Below are positions 1-7,526 of a stretch of 53,561 nt of DNA, piece after piece. The DNA is from an uncultured Clostridium sp. (GTDB lineage: Bacteria > Bacillota > Clostridia > Lachnospirales > Lachnospiraceae). The position numbers were made by a program, and so were the translations under genes. Location: assembly GCA_900539185.1 (NCBI GenBank), contig UQBG01000017.1:1-53561 (forward strand), written 5' to 3'. Below the pieces are notes generated by a model. That model had not been told where the DNA came from and did not search any database. It worked only from the letters and a program-made list of their open reading frames with translations. The stretch's first letter is position 1; the number at the start of each line of letters is the position of its first letter.

Positions 1-84
1 GCTAGAAGGCATTTCCTTAATACCACTAAAAAATTCTTTCAGCCTTTTTTGGTATTCTATATAATTATTTATTTTTTTCCCCAA
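1..84 (-). CDS. Start of an unrecognised small protein, cut by window edge
   Basis: An open frame runs from a TTG at 84 to the window edge without a stop (28 codons). It starts MGKKINNYIEYQKRLKEFF and is rich in Lys, Asn and aromatic residues. An AGGAG ribosome binding site lies six bases upstream of the TTG. It begins about 40 nt after the stop of the acetyltransferase gene and reads in the same direction, so the two could be cotranscribed. Nothing in the visible residues identifies a family. The call rests only on the ribosome binding site and the open frame. Confidence 0.35.
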   Translation of the reverse strand, partial: MGKKINNYIEYQKRLKEFFSGIKEMPSS

Positions 85-124
85 TATACTCTCCTGCCTT
101 TCCCCTCAAAATCGGAATTTCATA

Positions 125-523
125 CTATAACTTATAATGCATAAAGTTGCCATTATGCTTAAACCCAAAATCAGTATATAATTTAACACCCATATCTGAT
201 GCTGTAATCTGAACAGTACCACAGCCATATTCCTTAGCTTCACTTACTACTCTTGAAAGTAACTCCTTCGCTATACCTTTTCTCCTGTAATTTGGATTAG
301 TGAACATACTGGAAAGCAAACCTATTCTTCCAGAAGGGCATCCAAAATATGGTGGTTTCTCAACAAATGACATTCCACTTGTTCCTATAATCTTATCCCC
401 ATCCTTTGCAATCCATGAGACAAATGTTCCATCTGCCATATGCCTATTATAGTAATCCTCCAAATTAGGAACCAAGTCAATTTCTTCTGTAGCACCTTCT
501 TCATGAAGCTGATTAATTCTCAT
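125..523 (-). CDS. GNAT family N-acetyltransferase, start displaced by frameshift
   Basis: The product resembles a Gcn5-related N-acetyltransferase, which transfers an acetyl group from acetyl-CoA to an unidentified amine. The acetyl-CoA loop is visible as NPNYRRKGIAKELL, followed by the typical helix and the strand SDMGVKLYTDFGFKHNG. The family normally has about 20 more residues in front, and these are present in the DNA (KRLTENELDTFIQ, same frame as the ATG at 523), but no start codon opens that frame. A good AAGGAGG (584-592) with a GTG at 576 lies just upstream in another frame, separated by an AT repeat. The ATG at 523 has no ribosome binding site. The gene is therefore either switched off, a recent pseudogene, or carries a repeat-length error. 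Its AT-rich codon use differs from the genes to the right. Confidence 0.7.
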   Translation of the reverse strand: MRINQLHEEGATEEIDLVPNLEDYYNRHMADGTFVSWIAKDGDKIIGTSGMSFVEKPPYFGCPSGRIGLLSSMFTNPNYRRKGIAKELLSRVVSEAKEYGCGTVQITASDMGVKLYTDFGFKHNGNFMHYKL

Positions 524-560
524 TTGGATAAATGTATCTAATTCATTTTCTGTAAGTCGC

Positions 561-572
561 TTATATATATAT
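561..572 (-). repeat. AT dinucleotide tract in the GNAT 5' coding region
   Basis: A run of alternating T and A covers what should be codons 2-5 of the acetyltransferase counted from the GTG at 576. With the present length the GTG frame ends after 12 codons at a TAG (538-540). Removing one AT unit would join the GTG frame to the acetyltransferase frame and give an N-terminus MDIYKRLTENELD. Adding a unit would instead create an immediate TAA. Confidence 0.6.
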
Positions 573-651
573 CCACGCTTTCAAAACCTCCTTAGCTCTA
601 AAAATAGGAATTTACCAATCCGACAAATTCCGATTTGTATTTCTGTTTGTT

Positions 652-683
652 TTAAAAATGGGCAACTCCGATTGGAATTGCCC
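652..683 (-). terminator. Probable intrinsic terminator after lysS
   Basis: The hairpin GGGCAA/TTGCCC with an inner TCC/GGA extension is followed on the minus strand by ATTTTT. It lies 230 nt downstream of the lysS stop and upstream of the acetyltransferase, so it would end lysS readthrough. The T tract is short. Confidence 0.5.
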
Positions 684-737
684 ACTCATTGCACTAATTA
701 TGCGATTTTTTCTTGCTTGCACCGATTTCTGCATCAA

Positions 738-813
738 TTGATGTAAGTTTGATGTAAATCGCTGTTTTTTTAGTTTTTTATCAAATGAAGTACGTCCCGT
801 CTATTTGGTAAAA
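738..813. repeat. Direct and inverted repeats between lysS and the GNAT gene
   Basis: This gene-free stretch (577-912) holds two copies of TTGATGTAA with an 11-bp period (738-746 and 749-757). It also holds an imperfect inverted repeat, TTTTATCAAAT (776-786) against ATTTGGTAAAA (803-813), with a 16-bp spacer. Related GATGTA words occur on the other strand near 815-830. No open frame of note covers it. Such clustered repeats beside a housekeeping gene can be recombinase sites, but no integrase gene is visible in the window. Confidence 0.45.
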
Positions 814-912
814 CGGTACATCTTTACATCACGTCGACTGGCGTCTCCGTGCGTTTTTCGCCTTATGTCGGTGTTCGCAAGCGCACACCGCCGCAAGGCT
901 CAGTTTCTCATC

Positions 913-2946
913 TTAATAGAGCTTTGCACCTGCTGGAATGTGGTCATCAACCATCAGAAGATGGAGCTTTTCTTCGCCTTCTTCTTCGTGGATAGCACTG
1001 AGGAGCATACCGCAAGAGTCAATGCCCATCATAGCTCTCGGTGGAAGATTTGTGATAGCAATAAGAGTCTTTCCTACCAGTTCTTCCGGTTCATAAAAGC
1101 TATGAATACCACTTAAGATCGTGCGATCCGTGCCGGTTCCGTCATCCAGTGTGAACTGTAACAGCTTCTTTGACTTTGGTACTGCAACACACGCTTTTAC
1201 CTTTACAGCACGGAAGTCTGACTTGCTGAATGTATCAAAATCAACGACTTCCTCAAATAACGGTTCAATCTTTACCTTTGAGAAATCGATGGTTTCAACC
1301 GTTTCCGGTTTTGCATTTCCCTTTTTATTCTTATTTGGGTTCAGGCTGCGCATTGTCGGGAAGAGCAATACGTCCCGGATCGCTGCACTATCTGTCAACA
1401 GCATAACCAGACGATCGATTCCGTATCCGATACCACCTGTCGGAGGCATACCGATCTCCAATGCATTCAGGAAATCTTCATCTGTATGTTCTGCTTCATC
1501 GTCTCCGGCAGCCGCATTTGCATCCTGCGCAGCAAACCGTTCTCTCTGATCGATCGGATCATTTAACTCAGAATATGCATTACACATCTCCCATGTATTA
1601 ATGAACAGCTCAAATCGTTCTACCTTCGTCGGATCCGACGGCTTCTTCTTCGTCAGCGGGGAGATCTCGATCGGATGATCCATGATGAAGGTTGGCTGAA
1701 TCAGTTCCTTCTCACAGTACTCCTCAAAGAACAGGTTTATGATATCTCCCTTCTTATGCCGTGCCTCATATTCGATATGATGCTCATCTGCCAGCTTCTT
1801 TGCCGCCTCATCATCCGGTACCTGATCGAAATCAATACCCGCATACTTCTTAATCGCATCATTCATCGTCATCCGTTCAAACGGTTTTCCAAAATCGATC
1901 TCGATTCCGTTGTATGTGATCTTGGTACTGCCGCATACCTTCTCTGCCAGATAACGGAACATGGACTCTGTCAGTTCCATCATACCCTCATAGTCGGTGT
2001 ATGCCTGATATAACTCCATCAGTGTGAACTCCGGATTGTGACGGGTATCGACACCTTCATTCCGGAATACGCGTCCGATCTCAAATACACGCTCCAGACC
2101 GCCTACGATCAATCTCTTTAAATATAATTCCAACGAAATACGAAGCTTAACATCCTCGTCCAATGCATTGTAATGTGTCTCGAACGGTCTGGCCGCAGCT
2201 CCACCCGCATTGGATACCAGCATCGGCGTCTCCACTTCCATGAAGTCACGTCCTGCCAGAAAGCTCCGGATCTCCTTTAATATCTGCGAACGCTTAATAA
2301 ATACTTCTTTACTCTCCTGGTTCATGATCAGATCCACATACCGCTGCCGATACTTCATATCTGTATCTGTCAGTCCGTGGAACTTCTCCGGCAGAATCTG
2401 TAAAGACTTTGAAAGTAAGGTCATCTCTTCTGCATGAATCGAAATCTCACCGGTCTTTGTACGGAATGCATATCCCTTTACACCATAGATATCACCGATA
2501 TCCGCCTTCTTGAAGTCTGCATAGGATTCCTCTCCGATCTGATCTCTGGCTACATATACCTGAATATTGCCCTTCAGATCCTGAATATTGCAGAAGGAAG
2601 CCTTTCCCATTACGCGCTTGAACATCATACGTCCGGCAATGCTTACATGGATCGGGGATGCATCCATGATGGCTCTTCGCTCGTTATAATCATTGCTCAG
2701 CACTTCCTTTTTCTGCTCTTCTTCCAGACCTTCTACATCCGGCAGCTGTCTGCCTGCCAGAAGCTCTGCTTCATGTGCATTATATATGTCCTTTACATCC
2801 GCACTGTGATTTGTCACATCATACTTTGTTATTACAAATGGATCCTTTCCCGCTGCCTGCAGGTCGGAAAGCTTCTCCCGACGTACCTTTAACAGCTGAT
2901 TCACATCCTGCTGCTTTGGCTGATTCTGTCCCTTCTGCTCTGCCAT
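913..2946 (-). CDS. lysS: Lysyl-tRNA synthetase (class II) with C-terminal tRNA-binding domain
   Basis: Charges tRNA-Lys with lysine in the cytoplasm. An N-terminal OB-fold anticodon-binding domain occupies roughly residues 95-180. The class II catalytic core (about 195-530) shows motif 2 (VFEIGRVFRNEGVDTRHNPE, 287-306) and motif 3 (GGIGYGIDRLVMLL, 504-517). After a Lys/Asn-rich linker, residues 566-677 form an EMAP/Trbp111-like tRNA-binding domain of the type found at the end of MetRS (DFRAVKVKACVAVPKSKKLL; TNLPPRAMMGIDSCGMLL). This makes it longer (677 residues) than the usual 490-510-residue bacterial LysRS. The ATG at 2946 follows an AAAGGAAG ribosome binding site. It lies 75 nt after greA in the same direction, a common arrangement, and is probably expressed from the greA promoter. 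Confidence 0.97.
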   Translation of the reverse strand: MAEQKGQNQPKQQDVNQLLKVRREKLSDLQAAGKDPFVITKYDVTNHSADVKDIYNAHEAELLAGRQLPDVEGLEEEQKKEVLSNDYNERRAIMDASPIHVSIAGRMMFKRVMGKASFCNIQDLKGNIQVYVARDQIGEESYADFKKADIGDIYGVKGYAFRTKTGEISIHAEEMTLLSKSLQILPEKFHGLTDTDMKYRQRYVDLIMNQESKEVFIKRSQILKEIRSFLAGRDFMEVETPMLVSNAGGAAARPFETHYNALDEDVKLRISLELYLKRLIVGGLERVFEIGRVFRNEGVDTRHNPEFTLMELYQAYTDYEGMMELTESMFRYLAEKVCGSTKITYNGIEIDFGKPFERMTMNDAIKKYAGIDFDQVPDDEAAKKLADEHHIEYEARHKKGDIINLFFEEYCEKELIQPTFIMDHPIEISPLTKKKPSDPTKVERFELFINTWEMCNAYSELNDPIDQRERFAAQDANAAAGDDEAEHTDEDFLNALEIGMPPTGGIGYGIDRLVMLLTDSAAIRDVLLFPTMRSLNPNKNKKGNAKPETVETIDFSKVKIEPLFEEVVDFDTFSKSDFRAVKVKACVAVPKSKKLLQFTLDDGTGTDRTILSGIHSFYEPEELVGKTLIAITNLPPRAMMGIDSCGMLLSAIHEEEGEEKLHLLMVDDHIPAGAKLY

Positions 2947-2972
2947 AATTCTTCTTCCTTTCTTATCCTATA

Positions 2973-3010
2973 CAGAAAGAACGGGATTGACATACCTGCC
3001 AGTCCCCGTT
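2973..3010 (-). terminator. Weak attenuator-like hairpin between greA and lysS
   Basis: An AACGGG/CCCGTT stem with an inner GAC/GTC pairing is followed on the minus strand by only a CTTTCT tract. It could partially terminate greA transcription ahead of lysS. The weak T tract makes full termination unlikely. Confidence 0.3.
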
Positions 3011-3021
3011 CCGATTTATTA

Positions 3022-3501
3022 TTAGTTTAATCGCTGAATGTCTAATACCTTGTACTGGAATACTCCGTCCGGAGCTTCTACATCTACCACATCGCCAACC
3101 TTGGCACCGATCAATGCTCTTCCGATAGGGGCTTCATTCGAAATCTTGTTCTTTAAGATATCTGCCTCCTTGGAACCAACCAGCTTATATTCAACTTCTT
3201 CATTGAATTCCATATCTAATACCCGAACCGTACATCCTACATTTACCGTCTGTAGATCGATCTCGTCTTCATCAACCACATCTACATTCTTGAGCATCTT
3301 CTCCAGTTCTTTGATTCGAGCTTCGATATCTCTCTGCTCATCCATCGCTGCATCATACTCTGCATTCTCGGATAAGTCTCCCTGCTCTCTTGCTTCCTTG
3401 ATCTTCTGAGCGATTTCCTTTCTGGTTACAACCTTCAGATGATGAAGTTCTTCCTCCATCTCCTTCAGACCAGCATATGTGATAATCATTTTTTCAGCCA
3501 T
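3022..3501 (-). CDS. greA: Transcription elongation factor GreA
   Basis: GreA stimulates transcript cleavage by RNA polymerase to rescue backtracked complexes. The N-terminal coiled coil is clear (TRKEIAQKIKEAREQGDLSENAEYDAA cluster, residues about 26-52, with the acidic tip residues D and E of DLSENAEYDAA). It is followed by the FKBP-like C-terminal domain (VEYKLVGSKEADILKNKIS, then PIGRALIGAKVGDVV). Length (159 residues) is normal for the family. The ATG follows AAAGGA by nine bases. It is the first gene of a likely greA-lysS unit with its own consensus promoter at 3586-3614. Confidence 0.97.
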   Translation of the reverse strand: MAEKMIITYAGLKEMEEELHHLKVVTRKEIAQKIKEAREQGDLSENAEYDAAMDEQRDIEARIKELEKMLKNVDVVDEDEIDLQTVNVGCTVRVLDMEFNEEVEYKLVGSKEADILKNKISNEAPIGRALIGAKVGDVVDVEAPDGVFQYKVLDIQRLN

Positions 3502-3585
3502 TGCACATAATCCTTTCTACACATTTTTGCGTATCTGTCTGCCGTTCTACGCACTATAGGCATAACTAGCCAATCGTATTCAAGT

Positions 3586-3614
3586 ATTATATCTCACTCG
3601 TTCTACCCTGTCAA
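3586..3614 (-). promoter_or_regulatory. Consensus housekeeping promoter for greA-lysS
   Basis: A perfect TTGACA (3609-3614) and a perfect TATAAT (3586-3591) are separated by 17 bp on the minus strand, 85 nt upstream of the greA start. Confidence 0.85.
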
Positions 3615-3701
3615 CCGTCAGGTTTTCTATTCTGCAGGCCTACTATAGGGTAACAATTGTAGCCTGCTACTTTTTTGCTACCTTTTCAATCTTCAACAAA
3701 G

Positions 3702-3740
3702 AAAAAAGCCAGAAACATTGAAAAATCAACATTTCTGGCT
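3702..3740 (-). terminator. Intrinsic terminator after tRNA-Leu
   Basis: A nine-pair stem AGCCAGAAA/TTTCTGGCT is followed on the minus strand by TTTTTTC. It directly follows the 3' end of the tRNA-Leu gene. Confidence 0.85.
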
Positions 3741-3751
3741 CTTACATTTAG

Positions 3752-3835
3752 TGCAGTTGACGGGACTTGAACCCGAACCCACTTGCGTGGACATGAACCT
3801 GAATCATGCGCGTATGCCAATTCCGCCACAACTGC
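3752..3835 (-). tRNA. tRNA-Leu(CAG)
   Basis: Acceptor stem GCAGTTG/CAACTGC with discriminator A. The anticodon loop TTCAGGT is closed by CATGA/TCATG, giving anticodon CAG. A long variable arm (TCCAC/GTGG) and a T arm with TTCAAGT are present, as expected for a class II tRNA. CCA is not encoded. It is a lone tRNA gene ahead of a strong terminator. Confidence 0.93.
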
Positions 3836-3964
3836 TTATGTCTGTCAGTGTCTTATCAGCACCAACAGACGCTATTATACATCATACTTTTTCAAATTGC
3901 AATAGCTTTTTCATTTTTTTTGTAATTATTTCCCTTTGGGAGATTTTTCTTCTTCCATAAATTT

Positions 3965-5050
3965 CTATTTAGCTACCGCATTTTCTACCAGCAGTGCCAT
4001 CACTTTATCGTACAGTGCCGCATATGCCAGATCCTCCATCGAATACGAATCATATATCGTATCTGCATTCAGGCTGGTATTATTTGCACATTCTGCTTCG
4101 ACATAGGCCTGAACCTCAGCCTTTGTGACAGAAAGTCCTTCCTGCCGTGCGATCTCACAGATGACCATCTTCTCCTTGAGCAGTTCCCGAACATACTCCT
4201 CTGCTGCGGCTGCGTAGGTTTCCTCTGTATATGGATCTCCGTTTTCATCCTGCAGTCTTGCCAGATAGTCCGTATATTCCATCTGATAAGAGTCTGCCGT
4301 GTCCTTCGCACCCTGTATCGTCTGTTCTGTAACACTCTTTACCTCATCCTCCGGGTACTTTACAACCGTTGCATTATCCAATACCTGAACGATGATATCC
4401 TGCTGCATCTGCTTCTCCGCCTGTGTCTGCTTATACTTCTCATAGTCCATCCGTAATGCATCCATAAACGCATTCACGGTATCATAGTCTGTATTTTCAG
4501 ATACCAGTTCATCCGTCAGTTCCTCCGGATAGGTGGTCTGGATAATGCTATTGATCGTACAAACAAAAGTTGCATCCTGTCCGGCCAGATCAGACAATGT
4601 TCCATCTGCATTTTTATAGTCATCCGGAAAGGTCACATTTACTTCGATTCCTTCTTCTCCTACCTCATGACCGATCAACTGTTCTTCAAAGTCATCGATA
4701 TACGAATGAGAGCCGATCGTCAACTGGGCTCCCTGCCCATTGGTATTCCCCCCTTCAAAGGCCTCTCCGTTTGCATAGCCTACATAATCCAGATTAATGG
4801 TATCGCCTTCCTCTACGGTTCCCTCCGTCAGTTCCTCGGAGGTACCCATCTGCTGCAGGACACTGTCTACCTGCTCCTGCATCTCTTCATCTGTTACCTC
4901 TGTAGACTGTGGCGTATACTCAATCCCCTTATATTCACCCAGCGTGATATAATCCTTATAGTTCTTCATCTTCGTTCCGCCGCTGCAGCCGGCCAGCATT
5001 CCGGCGGTTAGCGTCAGTATCATACATGCACTTATTATCTTTTTCTTCAT
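3965..5050 (-). CDS. Trigger-factor-like FKBP-type peptidyl-prolyl isomerase lipoprotein
   Basis: Probably an extracytoplasmic folding factor tethered to the membrane outer face. The signal peptide ends in the lipobox LAGC, so Cys22 is the predicted lipid-modified residue, followed by an SGG spacer. Residues about 80-172 match the FKBP domain of trigger factor (EGDTINLDYVGYANGEAFEGG, ending DATFVCTINSII). The C-terminal half is helical and resembles the trigger factor substrate-binding arm, including the arm-like YEKYKQTQAEKQMQQ segment. The N-terminal ribosome-binding domain of true trigger factor (GFRxGKxP) is absent, which with the lipobox separates it from tig. The start follows AAGGAATGGAAT. 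It is a single gene, transcribed divergently from nrdD. Clients are unknown. Confidence 0.85.
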   Translation of the reverse strand: MKKKIISACMILTLTAGMLAGCSGGTKMKNYKDYITLGEYKGIEYTPQSTEVTDEEMQEQVDSVLQQMGTSEELTEGTVEEGDTINLDYVGYANGEAFEGGNTNGQGAQLTIGSHSYIDDFEEQLIGHEVGEEGIEVNVTFPDDYKNADGTLSDLAGQDATFVCTINSIIQTTYPEELTDELVSENTDYDTVNAFMDALRMDYEKYKQTQAEKQMQQDIIVQVLDNATVVKYPEDEVKSVTEQTIQGAKDTADSYQMEYTDYLARLQDENGDPYTEETYAAAAEEYVRELLKEKMVICEIARQEGLSVTKAEVQAYVEAECANNTSLNADTIYDSYSMEDLAYAALYDKVMALLVENAVAK

Positions 5051-5251
5051 ATTCCATTCCTTCCATATAATAATCGTTATTATCTGCTTTGTTAAAACTA
5101 TTATCTACCATAACACATTCCCACAAAAAATGATATATCAAAATCGTGTATTCTTTTTGAACAAATAACGGAATATTTTTGCGAATTATCTGCCATTTTA
5201 CACAAATCTTCCTTCGTTTTCACTTCTTTTACATTTATCTTTACATATCAA

Positions 5252-5299
5252 CCACTATATCTAGTGGTTGTTTTTTATTTTAAATCCCATATCTAGTAG
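5252..5299 (+). promoter_or_regulatory. Tandem NrdR boxes upstream of nrdDG
   Basis: Box 1 is CCACTATATCTAGTGG (5252-5267), an almost perfect palindrome that matches the NrdR box pattern acaCwAtATaTwGtgt. Box 2 (5284-5299) shares TATCTAGTAG. The shared TATCTAG words start at 5258 and 5290, a 32-bp offset of about three helical turns, which is the spacing known for cooperative NrdR binding. Box 2 overlaps the nrdD -35 element. Confidence 0.8.
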
Positions 5300-5325
5300 A
5301 CAAATGCTATACCCGGTGCTATAAT
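5297..5325 (+). promoter_or_regulatory. nrdD promoter
   Basis: TAGACA (5297-5302), 17 bp, TATAAT (5320-5325). The -35 element lies within the edge of the second NrdR box, so repressor binding would block polymerase. Confidence 0.75.
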
Positions 5326-5384
5326 AAATTCTCGAAGGGTTTTGAAAAAAATACACTATGAGACAAAAGGTGGGGAATCAAATT

Positions 5385-7511
5385 ATGCAAGTTATTAAGC
5401 GTGACGGTCGTGCGGTTACATACGACCGCAGCAAAATCGTAACCGCAATTCAAAAGGCAAATGCAGAGGTGCCTGCTGCCGAGAAGGTATCAGAAGAGAC
5501 CATAGACAGCATTATCGAGTACATCGAAAGCAAGAACCGTACCCGTATGCTGGTAGAAGACATACAGGACATTATCGAGCAGAAGTTAATGGCTGACGGC
5601 AAGTTTGTTCTGGCAAAGACCTACATTATCTACCGTTATTCCAGAGAACTGGTTCGTAAGGCAAATACCACAGATGAATCGATTCTGAGTCTGATTAAAA
5701 ACAGCAATAAGGACGTTATGGAAGAGAATTCCAATAAAAACGCAACTGTTGCTTCTACTCAGCGGGATCTGATCGCCGGAGAGGTATCAAAGGATCTGAC
5801 TAAGCGTATCCTTCTGCCGGAGAAGATCTCTAAGGCACATGAGGAGGGCGTCTTACACTTCCATGATTCAGACTACTTTTTACAGCCGATCTTCAACTGC
5901 TGCCTGATCAATATCGGTGATATGTTAGATAACGGTACTGTTATGAACGGAAAGCTGATTGAGAGTCCGAAGAGCTTCCAGGTAGCCTGTACCGTAATGA
6001 CACAGATCATATCTTCCGTAGCCAGCAGCCAGTATGGCGGTCAGTCTGTTGATATCCGTCATCTGGGTAAGTATCTGCGTAAGAGTTATAATAAGTATAA
6101 GCATCGGTTTGAAGAACAGTTTGGTGACCGTCTGTCTGCAGACATCATCGAGGATATGGTTAAGGAACGGGTCAATGATGAGCTTCGTTCCGGCGTCCAG
6201 ACGATTCAGTATCAGATTAATACCCTGATGACTACGAACGGTCAGTCTCCGTTTGTGACGCTGTTCCTCTATCTGGACGAGAAGGATGAATATATTGAAG
6301 AAAATGCACAGATCATCGAAGAGATTCTCCGCCAGAGAATCGAAGGCATCAAGAATGAGAAGGGCGTCTATGTAACACCTGCCTTCCCGAAGCTGATCTA
6401 TGTACTGGATGAGTGTAACTGCCTAAAGGGTGGAAAGTATGACTATATTACCGAAATGGCCGTTCGCTGCTCTGCAAAACGGATGTATCCGGACTATATC
6501 AGTGCCAAGATGATGCGCGAGAACTATGAAGGGAATGTATTCAGTCCGATGGGCTGCCGCAGTTTCCTGTCTCCTTGGAAGGATGAAAACGGAAATTATA
6601 AGTTTGAGGGACGATTCAATCAGGGTGTTGTATCTCTGAATCTGCCTCAGATCGGTATTCTGGCTAAGAAGAATGAGGAAACCTTCTGGAAACTGTTAGA
6701 CGAGCGTCTGGAGCTGTGCTATGAGGCTCTGATGTGCCGTCATAATGCACTGGTAGGTGTCACCTCGGATGTCAGCCCGATTCACTGGCAGTACGGTGCG
6801 ATTGCCCGTCTGAAGAAGGGCGAAAAGATCGATAAGCTGTTGTACAATGGCTATTCCACTATTTCTTTAGGGTATATTGGTCTTTATGAGGTAACAAAGC
6901 TGATGAAGGGTGTCAGCCATACCGATCCGGAAGGACTGGACTTCGCACTCCGTGTCATGAATCATTTACGGGAAGCAACCGACCGCTGGAAAGAGCAGAC
7001 CGGTATCGGCTTTGGTCTGTACGGAACCCCTGCCGAATCTCTGTGTTACCGTTTTGCCCGGATTGATAAGGAACGCTTTGGCACAATCGAAGATATCACC
7101 GATAAGGGCTACTATACAAACTCTTATCATGTTGATGTTCGTGAGAAGATCGATGCCTTCAGCAAGTTCCAGTTCGAGAGTCAGTTCCAGAAGATCTCTT
7201 CCGGTGGTGCGATCTCCTATGTTGAGATTCCAAACATGCGGAACAATCTGGAAGCGCTGTCCGAGGTTGTTCGTTATATATACGACAATATCCAGTATGC
7301 AGAGTTCAATACCAAGTCTGACTACTGTCATGTCTGCGGCTGGGACGGCGAGATCATAATCAATGATGATAATGAGTGGGAATGTCCACAGTGCCACAAC
7401 AAGGATCACTCCAAGATGAATGTTACCAGAAGAACCTGTGGTTATCTGGGTGAGAACTTCTGGAATGTAGGTAAGACAAAAGAAATCAAAGCCCGCGTGC
7501 TTCATCTGTAA
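5385..7511 (+). CDS. nrdD: Anaerobic ribonucleoside-triphosphate reductase (class III)
   Basis: Reduces ribonucleoside triphosphates to deoxyribonucleotides under anoxic conditions with a glycyl radical. An N-terminal ATP-cone allosteric domain is visible (VIKRDGRAVTYDRSKIVTAI, first 90 residues). The long catalytic barrel follows (ISKAHEEGVLHFHDSDY; NCCLINIGDML). The C-terminus has a zinc site of two CxxC pairs (CHVCGW, CPQCHN) and the radical motif RRTCGYLG, with Gly686 the predicted radical residue. The ATG at 5385 is chosen over an in-frame ATG at 5358 because AAAGGTGGGG lies nine bases in front and family members start at this point. It is followed after 15 nt by nrdG, its activase, and is controlled by NrdR boxes. 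Confidence 0.96.
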   Translation: MQVIKRDGRAVTYDRSKIVTAIQKANAEVPAAEKVSEETIDSIIEYIESKNRTRMLVEDIQDIIEQKLMADGKFVLAKTYIIYRYSRELVRKANTTDESILSLIKNSNKDVMEENSNKNATVASTQRDLIAGEVSKDLTKRILLPEKISKAHEEGVLHFHDSDYFLQPIFNCCLINIGDMLDNGTVMNGKLIESPKSFQVACTVMTQIISSVASSQYGGQSVDIRHLGKYLRKSYNKYKHRFEEQFGDRLSADIIEDMVKERVNDELRSGVQTIQYQINTLMTTNGQSPFVTLFLYLDEKDEYIEENAQIIEEILRQRIEGIKNEKGVYVTPAFPKLIYVLDECNCLKGGKYDYITEMAVRCSAKRMYPDYISAKMMRENYEGNVFSPMGCRSFLSPWKDENGNYKFEGRFNQGVVSLNLPQIGILAKKNEETFWKLLDERLELCYEALMCRHNALVGVTSDVSPIHWQYGAIARLKKGEKIDKLLYNGYSTISLGYIGLYEVTKLMKGVSHTDPEGLDFALRVMNHLREATDRWKEQTGIGFGLYGTPAESLCYRFARIDKERFGTIEDITDKGYYTNSYHVDVREKIDAFSKFQFESQFQKISSGGAISYVEIPNMRNNLEALSEVVRYIYDNIQYAEFNTKSDYCHVCGWDGEIIINDDNEWECPQCHNKDHSKMNVTRRTCGYLGENFWNVGKTKEIKARVLHL

Positions 7512-7526
7512 TGGGAGAGAGATACT

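Noticed and set aside
577..912. Remnant of a recombinase C-terminus on the minus strand
   Set aside because: Translated pieces carry no recognisable catalytic motif (no R-H-R-Y pattern); only the repeats are reported.
3653..3677. Plus-strand terminator-like GTAGC/GCTAC hairpin followed by TTTTTT
   Set aside because: The loop would be two bases and no plus-strand transcript is expected here.
5252..5276. Plus-strand terminator from the AACCACTA/TAGTGGTT stem and T run upstream of nrdD
   Set aside because: No plus-strand gene precedes it. The palindrome fits the NrdR box pattern and has a second copy 32 bp on, so an operator explains it better.
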